64,000 nucleotides of DNA, from NCBI RefSeq assembly GCF_018388465.1, contig NZ_CP074404.1, positions 620,001 to 684,000 on the forward strand, in the 5' to 3' direction. The DNA comes from Cellulomonas fengjieae (GTDB lineage: Bacteria; Actinomycetota; Actinomycetes; Actinomycetales; Cellulomonadaceae). Shown one piece after another: positions 45,714 to 60,534 of this stretch (position 1 is its first letter; every line of letters starts with the position of its first letter). The notes beneath the pieces are model-generated. The model worked only from the letters and a program-made list of their open reading frames with translations. It was not told the origin of the DNA and ran no database searches. Both the position numbers and the translations under genes were made by a program.

Positions 45714-48347
45714 CTACTTCTTCACCGTCGTGATCGCGCCGATCGCGCCGATCGCGCCGTTCCAGCCCGGCGAGACCCGCAGAGCGGCGGCGACGTCCGC
45801 GGGAACCCCGGCAGGCCGGACCGCTGCCTTGGCGGCGGCGGTCACCGCGAAGGCGGAGTCCACGACGGCGGGGCCCTCCAGCAGGACGGAGCTGCGGTCG
45901 TAGCCATGGCCGGCCGTCATGGCGGCCAGCGACTTGTAGGTCTGGAAGGCGGCGGACCCGTTGGCGAGGCAGGCGACGTTCGCGGGCGACGTCGGCCCGG
46001 TCCGGTGGTACAGGTTCGTGTCGAACGCCAGGTTCATGTTCTTCGCGTACCGGGTCTGTGTCGTGTCCTGGACCAGCAGCGGGCAGGTGGCTCCGGGCGG
46101 GAACGCGATGACGTTGTTCTGGAACCGGATCGACCTGATCTGCAGCGGGAACGCCGGATCCGGCCATGTCCGCTCGTCCTGGAAGAGGCGAACAGCCCAC
46201 TGTCCGTTCCCGACGAGCGTGTTGTTCCAGACCGAGACCGAGCCCGAGTCGATGATGTCGATCCCCGCGCGCCCGTTGTTCACGAAGTGGTTGCCGGCGA
46301 TCAGCGCACCCTCGCTGATCTCGTACATGAGGCCGTCGGAGCCGTTGTTGCTGAACGTGTTCCGCGCGATCGTCGTCCGGAGGTTGTAGACGTCGAACCA
46401 CAAGCCGTTCGTCGTGTTGGAGTCGAACAGGCTGTCGGTCACCGAGAAGTCGTCCGACTCGGAGATCTTGATGCCGCCGGACGACGGCTCCCGGTTGAAG
46501 CGCTCGGTGTTGTTCCGCGAGAAGACCGACGCGGTGATCGTGGAGCCGTCGGACGTGTTCGCGCCCAGGCCCAGGAGCCCGTTGTCGACCGCGGTGATGT
46601 TCCGGAACGTGTGCCCGTCCGCCCAGGCGAAGACGCCGATCGTCGCGTTGTCCTCGACGACCAGGTTCTCCAGGGTGATGTTCGGCATCTCGGCGCTGAT
46701 GGCACCGAACGCCGAGAGGTGGTTGGCGTACCGGCGGATGCCGAGACCGCGCACGGTCGTGCCCTCACCCTGGATCTGCACGCCCTTGACCAGCGTGCTC
46801 GCGTCGACGGCGTGCCCGTTCGGGTCGGAGCCGATGACGAGCCGCTTGGCACCTCTGTCGACGAAGAACGTGCCGGGGCGCACGGCGCCGGCGGAGCCGA
46901 CCTGGGCCAGCGGCGCACCGTCGATCCACACCTGGTCCGGGTACCCGGCCATCGGGTAGGCCGGGTCGACGAAGCGGGAGGAGTCGTCGGCACCGCGGAT
47001 GTAGGACACGGTGTGGTCGAACGCGTAGTTCCAGCCGTCGACGTACCAGGTGGAGCCGCTGCGGACCCAGCCCGTGACGCGCGAGCTTCCGTCGAACCAG
47101 ACGGCCTCCTTCGGGTACGACTGGATCACGAGCTTCTTGCGCTGCGGCACGAAGACGGACTCGTGGTAGACGCCGGCCCGCAGCACGATGGTCGAGCCCG
47201 TCGGCGCCCGGTCGATGGCGGTCTGCGCGCTGCCGTACGGGGAGGCGGCCGTGCCGCTCCCGCCGGTGGTCCCGAGGGGTGCCGCGAAGATCGCGCCGGC
47301 GGGGACCGCATAGCTCGTGCTGCCGACCGGTGCGGAGCCGACCGCCGAGGTGGCGGGCTGCGACGGCTGCGGCGCGGGCGCCGGTGCCGCGGTGGCGGTC
47401 GGGGTCGCCGTCGGGCTCGGGGCCGCGGTCGGCGCGGGACCCGGCGCCGCCGTGGCGGTGGGGGAGGGAGTGGGCTTCACGGTGGGGGTCGGCGTGGGGG
47501 TCGGCTTCGGCGTGGCCGACGCGGTGGGCGTCGGCGTGGTGCTCGGTCCGGACAGGGCCAGCCGGGACACGACGAGGTCGTCGACGTCCGTGGTCAGCGC
47601 GCTCGACGCGGAGGAGAGGTAGCCGCGCACCGCGATCGACCCGGTGGCCAGCCGCTGCGCGCTCGAGTCGGTCGCCTTGGCCCGCCACGCCGGGGTGGCG
47701 GTGCCGACCGGCCAGGCCCGCGCCCAGACGTCGACGCTCGTGCTGCCGGTGGCCTGCAGCTCGAAGGCGACCTTCTGCTTCGCCGCGACCGTGAACGGCA
47801 GGGCGCGCTCGGCGACGAGCGTCGTCTCCGAGCCGCCGCCGTTGCGCCGCACCAGGTGCAGCGTCGCGGTGCCGGAGCGTCCGAGCCGGAGCGTCGCCCG
47901 GTAGGACTTCCCATCCTGGGCACGGACGTCGAGCGAGGTGAACGCGCCGTTGCCGGCCGTCGGTGCGCTGGTGGCCGCCACGGCGACGGCGACCCGGGTG
48001 TCGGTTGCCGTGACCGACGGGACGGCGAGGGTCACGTTCCTGCCGGGCGCCAGGGCGATGTGCCCGGCTCCCGAGGAGGTGGACGACGCGCCCGGGGCGG
48101 AGCTCGTCCAGGCTTGCCCGCTCGTGGCCACACCCCAGCCGGACGCGGTGGTCCGGGAGAACGTGTCCGACACGAGGGTCGCTACGGGCGAGTACACAGG
48201 GGGGTCCGCCAGCACGGCCGGTGCGACGGCGATGCCGGCCGCGAACGCTGAGGCGACGACGACGATCGGCGCGGCCCGGCGCCACCGGCGCCGGGTTCCT
48301 GTCGAGATGGTCAATGTCATCCCCTGTCGCAGTGCCGCGTGACGCAT
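45714..48347 (-). CDS. Secreted right-handed parallel beta-helix protein with N-terminal GWG domain
   Basis: About 877 residues. A signal peptide (TRRRWRRAAPIVVVASAFAAGIAVAPAVLA) is followed by a GWG-type domain (DTFSRTTASGWGVATSGQAWTSS, about 200 residues), a long Pro/Thr/Ala linker, then DUF1565-like and pectate-lyase-like beta-helix repeats (GSTIVLRAGVYHESVFVPQ; NITLENLVVEDNATIGVFAW; IARNTFSNNGSDGLMYE). It may bind or cleave polysaccharide, possibly the polymer made here. ATG 48347 is used; ATG 48320 also gives a signal peptide. The C-terminus contains a GAI triplet repeat. Confidence 0.88.
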   Translation of the reverse strand: MRHAALRQGMTLTISTGTRRRWRRAAPIVVVASAFAAGIAVAPAVLADPPVYSPVATLVSDTFSRTTASGWGVATSGQAWTSSAPGASSTSSGAGHIALAPGRNVTLAVPSVTATDTRVAVAVAATSAPTAGNGAFTSLDVRAQDGKSYRATLRLGRSGTATLHLVRRNGGGSETTLVAERALPFTVAAKQKVAFELQATGSTSVDVWARAWPVGTATPAWRAKATDSSAQRLATGSIAVRGYLSSASSALTTDVDDLVVSRLALSGPSTTPTPTASATPKPTPTPTPTVKPTPSPTATAAPGPAPTAAPSPTATPTATAAPAPAPQPSQPATSAVGSAPVGSTSYAVPAGAIFAAPLGTTGGSGTAASPYGSAQTAIDRAPTGSTIVLRAGVYHESVFVPQRKKLVIQSYPKEAVWFDGSSRVTGWVRSGSTWYVDGWNYAFDHTVSYIRGADDSSRFVDPAYPMAGYPDQVWIDGAPLAQVGSAGAVRPGTFFVDRGAKRLVIGSDPNGHAVDASTLVKGVQIQGEGTTVRGLGIRRYANHLSAFGAISAEMPNITLENLVVEDNATIGVFAWADGHTFRNITAVDNGLLGLGANTSDGSTITASVFSRNNTERFNREPSSGGIKISESDDFSVTDSLFDSNTTNGLWFDVYNLRTTIARNTFSNNGSDGLMYEISEGALIAGNHFVNNGRAGIDIIDSGSVSVWNNTLVGNGQWAVRLFQDERTWPDPAFPLQIRSIRFQNNVIAFPPGATCPLLVQDTTQTRYAKNMNLAFDTNLYHRTGPTSPANVACLANGSAAFQTYKSLAAMTAGHGYDRSSVLLEGPAVVDSAFAVTAAAKAAVRPAGVPADVAAALRVSPGWNGAIGAIGAITTVKK

Positions 48348-48361
48348 GGCGTGTTTGCCCT

Positions 48362-48406
48362 GGTTGTCGCATTCGGCATTGGTTGTCGGGGAGTTTTGCA
48401 CACTGT
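48362..48406 (-). promoter_or_regulatory. Direct repeat and ACAGTGTGC motif before the beta-helix gene
   Basis: Read on the minus strand, CGACAACC occurs twice (48381-48388 and 48362-48369, 19-bp period), the second ending 15 bp before ATG 48347. ACAGTGTGC lies at 48398-48406. The 9-mer is shared with the upstream region of the giant PKD protein. Confidence 0.4.
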
Positions 48407-48775
48407 GGGGTGAGTTCTGCGGGCCAACCGTCACTCGTTCGGCCGAACTACGGCTGCCGACCCGGCGGACGGGTACCCGGTCGGGTTCCCCGGGCTCGCC
48501 GGGCGCCGCGCCGGGTCGCCGTGTCACCCGCCGGGTACGGGTGCGCGCCGGGTGGCGCGCTCCGGCGCGAGGGCGGCAGCGGCCGTCGTCGCGGGGTCGC
48601 GGCGTCGACGCAGGTCAGCCTGGCGGTCACGGCGGGGAGCCGGGCGGGGGCGTCGCGCGGCTGCGTTTTCGGTTGCCGGACGCACCTCTGCACGCGGCGC
48701 GGGCCCCGTCGCAACCGGCCGCCGCGGGCGTCGAGCAGTGCCGTCGGGGTGGGCGGCGGATCGCACCTCTACCAA

Positions 48776-48793
48776 ATGTGAGGTAGGTCACAT
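48776..48793. promoter_or_regulatory. Perfect CRP/GlxR-type operator
   Basis: ATGTGAGGTAGGTCACAT has perfect 6-bp arms and contains TGTGA-NN-TA-NN-TCACA, the consensus reported for GlxR, the actinobacterial cAMP-binding CRP homologue. It lies 45 bp past the end of the acyltransferase gene and about 430 bp before the beta-helix gene. Confidence 0.6.
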
Positions 48794-48837
48794 GTCCAGG
48801 GTGTGGATCGTCCGGTGGCCCAGTCCCAGGCCCCGAC

Positions 48838-49953
48838 TCACGCGACCGGTGCCGGCCGCGCGGCGTCTGGCACGTCCGCCTCGGCGGGCTCGTCGGCCCG
48901 CAGGTCCGCCGCCGGCTCCGGCGCGCGGCTGTGGACCACGCGGTGCTCGTTGTGCCGCAGCGTCCGCGTGAGGGGGCGCTCGACCAGCTGGTAGATCACC
49001 GCGGCCGTCCCGATCGAGACGAGGACGGACAGCACGGCGGCCACCCGGTTGTCGATCAGGCCCGCGCGGGCGAGAGCCACGGGCACTAGCGGGGCGATCA
49101 GCGGGTGGAACAGGTAGATGGAGTACGAGGCGTCGCCCAGGAAGAGCGCCTGTGGCACTAGCACCCGGTGCAGGAACGGCTCCGCCGCGATCACGCACAT
49201 GACCAGCGCCGAGACGCTGACCATCCGCAGGGGGGAGTGGCTGCCCCAGCTGAACCCGCCGGGGACCACGGCGATCAGCAGCGAGAGGCCGACCAGGCCG
49301 AGCGCGACCCGGCCGGCCCACGGGCGCCAGCGCACCGACATCACGAGCTTGCCGAACGTCATTCCGATCACGAAGTACAGGACGATCGGGTTGAAGTGGT
49401 ACTCCCACACCGGCCAGGTCGGCGGACGGAGGTAGCCCCCCACCGCGAAGACCGCCAGCACGGCGCTGGAGAACAGGTAGGGACTCACCCGCAACGCCAG
49501 ACCGATGGTGAACACGAGGTAGAAGAGCATCTCGAACAGCAGGGTCCAGCCGACTCCGAGCAGCACGCCCGTGTCACCGTCCGGGCTGCGCGTCGGGAGG
49601 AAGAAGTACGAGGTGAGGACCCGCTCGGGGGACAGCGCCGCGTTGACCGCGGCCGCGGGCAGGATCAGGAGCGTCGCGATCTTGACGGTGGTCGCGATCC
49701 AGTACATGGGCGCGATCCGGATGATGCGGCGGTACCCGAAGCGTGCCGCGCCCAGGGGGTCGCGGCTGAAGCTCGGCGAGCTCACCATCATCACGAAGCC
49801 GGAGATGACGAAGAAGATGTCGACCCCGACCGCGCCGAACCAGAAGTACCCGCCCGAGGTGTCGAGCCGCTGCGAGGCGTACCAGGTGCTGTGCGTGATG
49901 ACGACGAGGAGGGCCGCACCGAACCGGAGGGCCTGGACGCCGTCGAAGCGCAT
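48838..49953 (-). CDS. Acyltransferase family 3 membrane protein
   Basis: A 371-residue protein with about ten membrane segments. It starts FDGVQALRFGAALLVVITHSTWYAS with the family His and has VGVDIFFVISGFVMMVSS, RRIIRIAPMYWIATT and SYSIYLFHPLIAPLVPVA. Such enzymes O-acylate surface sugars, so it may decorate the exported polymer. The Ala/Asp/Glu-rich C-terminal tail is cytoplasmic or disordered. It closes the polysaccharide locus and diverges from mfd; a GGGTGAA heptamer (50036) lies between the two. Confidence 0.9.
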   Translation of the reverse strand: MRFDGVQALRFGAALLVVITHSTWYASQRLDTSGGYFWFGAVGVDIFFVISGFVMMVSSPSFSRDPLGAARFGYRRIIRIAPMYWIATTVKIATLLILPAAAVNAALSPERVLTSYFFLPTRSPDGDTGVLLGVGWTLLFEMLFYLVFTIGLALRVSPYLFSSAVLAVFAVGGYLRPPTWPVWEYHFNPIVLYFVIGMTFGKLVMSVRWRPWAGRVALGLVGLSLLIAVVPGGFSWGSHSPLRMVSVSALVMCVIAAEPFLHRVLVPQALFLGDASYSIYLFHPLIAPLVPVALARAGLIDNRVAAVLSVLVSIGTAAVIYQLVERPLTRTLRHNEHRVVHSRAPEPAADLRADEPAEADVPDAARPAPVA

Positions 49954-50201
49954 GAGTGCAATCCCCCCTCTATCGGTCCAAAGCGGTCAGGCCACCAGGG
50001 TCGCAGCCGCGGCGAGGGAGGCACACCGGCCGCGAGGGTGAAGATTGCGTGAGGCCGGCTCGACGGGGCACGGCCCGGTGGCGGCGGCGGTCCGGCGCGG
50101 GCCCGCGGATGTCCGACGGGCCTCGTAGAATCCTGGTACACCCCGCCTCCCTCGTGGATCCGGGGCGTTCGCGCTGCGTTCGTCGAACTTCGAAGGACCT
50201 C

Positions 50202-53876
<3,675 letters not shown>

Positions 53877-53955
53877 CGCCGGACCGCGGACGGGGGTACC
53901 CCGGCTCGGGGCCTACGATGACCCCGATCGGCGAGCGACGACGCAGGAGGTCCTG

Positions 53956-54540
53956 GTGGTGCAGTGGCGTAGGGGTGTGCGGGCAGCGGGTGTGCTCGTG
54001 GCACTCACGACGACGGCGGGTCTCGCGGGGTGCGCGGGCCAGCCCGGCGCGGCCGCGGTGGTCGACGGCACGGCGATCCCGACGGCCGACGTGGGCGTCG
54101 CCCTGACCGAGCTCATGCCGTACTTCGAGGGCGTGACCACGACGAACGTGCTGGCCGTGCTGGTCCAGGAGCCGACGGTCGTCGAGCTGGCCGAGGAGAA
54201 CGGGGTCGGGGTCTCCGACCAGGACGCGCACGACCTGCTCGACCAGGTGGTCGAGCAGAAGGTGGCCGGGCTCACGGCCACGTTCAGCGAGCCGTCGGTC
54301 GCGGTCGCCCGCTACTCGATCGCCTTCACCAACCTGCAGGGCCTGCCCGAGGCGGCCGAGGTCGGCGAGGAGATCGAGAGCCGGCTGCAGGCCCTCGACG
54401 TCGAGATCAACCCGCGCTTCGGGTCGATCGAGGACGGCAACCAGGTGGTCGCTCCCGTCCCGGTGCCCTGGCTGGTCGGACCGCAGGCACCCGCGCCGTC
54501 CGACGAGGCCACCCCGGAGCCGGCGCCCTCCGCACCGTGA
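53956..54540 (+). CDS. SurA N-terminal-like lipoprotein
   Basis: A 194-residue protein. The signal peptide ends in the lipobox LAGC, and a small helical domain follows (AAVVDGTAIPTADVGVALTEL... VSDQDAHDLLDQVVEQKVAGLTATF), resembling the N-terminal part of SurA/PrsA-like chaperones but without a PPIase domain. A Pro-rich tail follows. A lipoprotein between mfd and mazG or eno is also found in mycobacteria (lpqU position), although homology to it is not shown. GTG 53956 has GGAGG at 5 nt; TACGAT about 40 nt upstream could be its promoter. It overlaps mazG by 4 nt. Confidence 0.8.
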   Translation: MVQWRRGVRAAGVLVALTTTAGLAGCAGQPGAAAVVDGTAIPTADVGVALTELMPYFEGVTTTNVLAVLVQEPTVVELAEENGVGVSDQDAHDLLDQVVEQKVAGLTATFSEPSVAVARYSIAFTNLQGLPEAAEVGEEIESRLQALDVEINPRFGSIEDGNQVVAPVPVPWLVGPQAPAPSDEATPEPAPSAP

Positions 54541-55178
54541 CGCCGCAGGGTCCGCCGCCCGGCGACGACTCCGTGCGCGCCCTCGTGCGCGTGATGGACC
54601 GGTTGCGCTCGCCGGGCGGCTGCCCCTGGGACGCCCAGCAGACCCACGAGTCGCTGGTGCCGTACGCGCTCGAGGAGGCCTACGAGCTCGCCGAGGCGAT
54701 CGAGACGGGCGACCGGCCAGGTCTGCGCGAGGAGCTGGGCGACCTGCTCCTGCAGGTGGTGTTCCACGCGCGGATCGCCACCGAGCACCCGACCGACCCC
54801 TTCGACCTGGACGACGTGGCCGCCGACCTCGTCGCCAAGCTCGTGCGCCGGCACCCGCACGTGTTCGAGGACGCCCGCGTGGAGGGCGACGTGCACGTCC
54901 AGTGGGACCGGCTGAAGAACGCGGAGAAGCAGCGCGCCTCGGCGCTGGACGGCGTCCCGCTCGCCCTGGGTGCGCTCGCCCGGGCGCAGAAGATCGCCGC
55001 GCGGGCGGGCCGCGCCGGGCTGTCGGCCGTGCCCGCGGGCGACGGGCTGGGGGAGCGGCTGCTCGCCCTGGTCCTGGAGGCCGAGGCGGCCGGAGTCGAC
55101 GCCGAAGGTGCGCTGCGGCGCAGCGCGGCCGCGTGGGAGCAGGACCTTCGGGCCGGGGAGAGCTCCGCCGGGTCCTGA
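54537..55178 (+). CDS. mazG: MazG nucleoside triphosphate pyrophosphohydrolase
   Basis: A 213-residue house-cleaning enzyme that hydrolyses (d)NTPs to NMP and pyrophosphate. The all-alpha MazG fold shows GGCPWDAQQTHESLVPYALEEAYELAEAIE and LREELGDLLLQVVFHARIA, with the EExxE/ExxD metal ligands intact. A single full domain plus a partial second one is usual for actinobacterial MazG. It is coupled to the lipoprotein gene by GTGA. Confidence 0.93.
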   Translation: MTPQGPPPGDDSVRALVRVMDRLRSPGGCPWDAQQTHESLVPYALEEAYELAEAIETGDRPGLREELGDLLLQVVFHARIATEHPTDPFDLDDVAADLVAKLVRRHPHVFEDARVEGDVHVQWDRLKNAEKQRASALDGVPLALGALARAQKIAARAGRAGLSAVPAGDGLGERLLALVLEAEAAGVDAEGALRRSAAAWEQDLRAGESSAGS

Positions 55179-55211
55179 TAGGCAGTTCGGCCGGACATCC
55201 GTCCAGCAGAA

Positions 55212-55250
55212 GGAAAGCGCTTGCCGCACGGGAGTGGGGCCCCGTAACGT
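55212..55250 (+). promoter_or_regulatory. Promoter of pntAB with LacI/cre-like palindrome
   Basis: TTGCCG (55221-55226) and TAACGT (55245-55250) are spaced 18 bp. The palindrome AAGCGCTT (55215-55222), within GGAAAGCGCTTGCC, overlaps the -35 box. AGCGCT-centred palindromes are typical operators of LacI-family sugar regulators. No LacI gene is in this window. Confidence 0.5.
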
Positions 55251-55322
55251 GCCCGTGGCCACCATGATGAGCCCGACACGTCCGGCGGCTGCCCTGCCCC
55301 GACCACTCGGAGGACCGCACCG

Positions 55323-56879
<1,557 letters not shown>

Positions 56880-56883
56880 CGCC

Positions 56884-58266
56884 GTGCTCACCTCCCTGGC
56901 CCAGGCCGTCTACATCGCCGCCGCCGTGCTGTTCATCCTCAGCCTCGCGGGGCTGTCCAAGCAGGAGTCCGCCCGTCGCGGCAACCTCGCCGGCATGGCG
57001 GGCATGGCCCTGGCGCTCGTCGCGACCGTCGCGCTCGCCCTCCAGCGCTCGGAGCGTCCGGTCGAGGTCACCGCGGCGCTGATCCTCGTCGTGTTCCTCG
57101 TCGGTGCCACCGTCGGTACGTGGCAGGCGCGTCGCGTCGAGATGACGCAGATGCCCGAGCTCATCGCGATCCTGCACTCGTTCGTCGGCCTCGCCGCCGT
57201 CCTCGTGGGGTACAACTCGTTCCTCACCGAGCCGTCCGACGCGGCGCACCTGGTGGAGGTCTTCCTCGGCGTGCTCATCGGCGCCGTGACGTTCACCGGG
57301 TCGGTCGTCGCCTACCTCAAGCTGTCCACGCGGATCGCGTCGGCACCCCTGATGCTTCCCGGCCGCAACTACCTGAACCTCGGCATGGTCGTGGCCTGCG
57401 CGGCGCTGCTGGCCTGGTTCCTGGACACCGGCGGCGTCCTGCCGCTGCTGGCGATGACGGTGGTCGCGCTCGCCCTCGGCTGGCACCTGGTCGCCTCGAT
57501 CGGCGGCGGCGACATGCCCGTCGTGGTCTCGATGCTCAACTCCTACTCCGGGTGGGCGGCCGCGGCGGCCGGCTTCATGCTCAGCAACGACCTGCTCATC
57601 GTCACCGGTGCGCTCGTCGGGTCCTCCGGTGCGATCCTCAGCTACCTCATGTGCAAGGCCATGAACCGGTCGTTCGTGAGCGTCATCCTCGGCGGGTACG
57701 GCACCGCGGGCGGCACGGTCGTCGCGTCGGACACCGAGCTGGGCGAGTACCACGAGATCCTGCCGCCCGAGGCGGCCGAGCTGCTGCTCGACGCCCGCCG
57801 GGTCGTCATCACGCCCGGGTACGGCATGGCCGTCGCCAAGGCGCAGTACCCCGTCGCCGAGCTCGTCGCCAAGCTGCGCGCGCGGGGCATCGAGGTCCGC
57901 TTCGGGGTGCACCCCGTCGCCGGCCGGCTGCCGGGGCACATGAACGTGCTGCTCGCCGAGGCGAAGGTGCCGTACGACATCGTGCTCGAGATGGACGAGA
58001 TCAACGGCGACCTGGCGGACACCGACGTCGTGCTGGTGATCGGCGCCAACGACACGGTGAACCCGGCGGCGCTCGACGACCCGTCCTCACCCATCGCCGG
58101 GATGCCGGTCCTGGAGGTGTGGAACGCGGCCCGCGTCATCGTGTTCAAGCGGTCGATGGCCACGGGCTACGCGGGCGTGCAGAACCCGCTCTTCTTCCGG
58201 GAGAACACCTCGATGCTCTTCGGCGACGCCAAGGACCAGGTCGAGCGGATCACGGCCGCGCTCTGA
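56884..58266 (+). CDS. pntB: NAD(P) transhydrogenase subunit beta
   Basis: A 460-residue membrane subunit. About eight to nine N-terminal helices form the proton channel ([34 protein letters not shown]). The C-terminal NADP(H)-binding domain shows [47 protein letters not shown] and [17 protein letters not shown] 56884 lies 4 bp after pntA. With PntA it forms the complete enzyme. Confidence 0.95.
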   Translation: MLTSLAQAVYIAAAVLFILSLAGLSKQESARRGNLAGMAGMALALVATVALALQRSERPVEVTAALILVVFLVGATVGTWQARRVEMTQMPELIAILHSFVGLAAVLVGYNSFLTEPSDAAHLVEVFLGVLIGAVTFTGSVVAYLKLSTRIASAPLMLPGRNYLNLGMVVACAALLAWFLDTGGVLPLLAMTVVALALGWHLVASIGGGDMPVVVSMLNSYSGWAAAAAGFMLSNDLLIVTGALVGSSGAILSYLMCKAMNRSFVSVILGGYGTAGGTVVASDTELGEYHEILPPEAAELLLDARRVVITPGYGMAVAKAQYPVAELVAKLRARGIEVRFGVHPVAGRLPGHMNVLLAEAKVPYDIVLEMDEINGDLADTDVVLVIGANDTVNPAALDDPSSPIAGMPVLEVWNAARVIVFKRSMATGYAGVQNPLFFRENTSMLFGDAKDQVERITAAL

Positions 58267-58323
58267 GGTCGGGGCGTCCCACCAGTCGAAGGGCCTACGG
58301 CGGGCGCCCGACGACGCCAGTAG

Positions 58324-59643
<1,320 letters not shown>

Positions 59644-59654
59644 CGTACTGCACT

Positions 59655-59692
59655 CGAAGGCCGGTCGCCCCGCAGGGGGTGGCCGGCCTTCG
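59655..59692 (+). terminator. Terminator after eno
   Basis: CGAAGGCCGG (59655-59664) and CCGGCCTTCG (59683-59692) form a 10-bp stem, with inner CCCC/GGGG pairing, 11 nt past the eno stop. Confidence 0.8.
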
Positions 59693-59792
59693 GCGCGTCA
59701 GGGGGTCGACGGCTCGTGGGTGATCACCGTCCGCCGCGCCACGGGGAGCGACGTCCGCGCCCAGCGGTGCCCCCCGGGGCAGAATCGACGCC

Positions 59793-60509
59793 ATGTCCGC
59801 CCCCCGCCGTCCGGCGTCCCCGAGCGCCCCGGGCCGACGCCCGTCGGCACCGCGGCCCGGCGCCTCGACCCCCGCGGCGAACGTGCCGCGCGGGAACACA
59901 GGCGGACGGTCGGCGCCTCGTTCGGGCGCCACTCCACGCGTCGGCGCCACGCCGTCCTCGTCGCCCCGCCCGTCCTCGTCGCGACCGGCGGCCTCCCGCC
60001 CCGCCACCCGCGGGGCCGCCACGCCGCCCCGCGGGAACCCGCGTGCGGAGCGCGTCCAGGTGCGGGTGCCGCGGCTGTTCACCGTGCGTGCGCTGGTGTT
60101 CTCCTGCGTGCTGCTCCTGGCGTTCGTGCTGGTGTACCCGACGTTGCGGTCGTACCTGCAGCACCGCGCCGAGGTGGACGAGCTGCGGGTGCAGGTGGAG
60201 GCCGCGCGGCAGCGCAACGCCGACCTGGCCGACGACGTGCTGCGCTGGGAGGACGAGGCGTTCGTGCGGGCGCAGGCGCGTGAGCGGCTCTCGTTCGTGA
60301 TGCCGGGGGAGAAGGCGTTCCGGGTGGTCGACCCGGAGATCGTGCCCGACACGGCGCCCACCGCCCCGGGCCCGGCCTCCGCGCTCGACGCCGGTTCGAT
60401 GCTGCCCTGGTACGCGACGGTCTGGGAGTCGGTGGAGGAGGCGGGTAAGGCCCCGGCGCCGGGCGACAATGGGACGACTGAGCCGCCCACGCCGCCCGCG
60501 GGTGGCTGA
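59793..60509 (+). CDS. Septum formation initiator (DivIC/FtsB-like)
   Basis: A 238-residue bitopic protein. The N-terminal cytoplasmic region of about 90 residues is Pro/Ser/Arg-rich and disordered. One membrane helix (LFTVRALVFSCVLLLAFVLVYPTL) is followed by a coiled coil (LQHRAEVDELRVQVEAARQRNADLADDVLRW) and the DivIC motif DEAFVRAQARERLSFVMPGEKAF. It would act with FtsL and FtsQ in the divisome. CAGAAT (59781-59786) lies 6 nt before the ATG, suggesting a leaderless transcript. The position after eno is conserved in actinobacteria. Confidence 0.92.
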   Translation: MSAPRRPASPSAPGRRPSAPRPGASTPAANVPRGNTGGRSAPRSGATPRVGATPSSSPRPSSSRPAASRPATRGAATPPRGNPRAERVQVRVPRLFTVRALVFSCVLLLAFVLVYPTLRSYLQHRAEVDELRVQVEAARQRNADLADDVLRWEDEAFVRAQARERLSFVMPGEKAFRVVDPEIVPDTAPTAPGPASALDAGSMLPWYATVWESVEEAGKAPAPGDNGTTEPPTPPAGG

Positions 60510-60534
60510 CTCCCCCGCGCGAACGGACCGACCT

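Larger units (their letters stand above)
48348..48837. other. 490-bp gap between the acyltransferase and the beta-helix gene
   Basis: No gene is supported on either strand. The first 75 bp are less GC-rich than the surroundings and hold the presumed promoter of the beta-helix gene. The middle is a run of very GC-rich small hairpins (for example around 48490-48560). The far end carries a CRP/GlxR-type palindrome. It could also hold an undetected small RNA. Confidence 0.5.

Noticed and set aside
48348..48837. Small plus- or minus-strand proteins in the gap
   Set aside because: The short frames present lack ribosome sites, start in GC-rich hairpins and have Arg/Gly-rich random composition.
23486..50201. 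Prophage or integrative element as carrier of the polymer locus
   Set aside because: No integrase, transposase, attachment-site duplication or phage gene was seen; the nearby tRNA-Gln at 17535 shows no partial copy at the far end of the locus.
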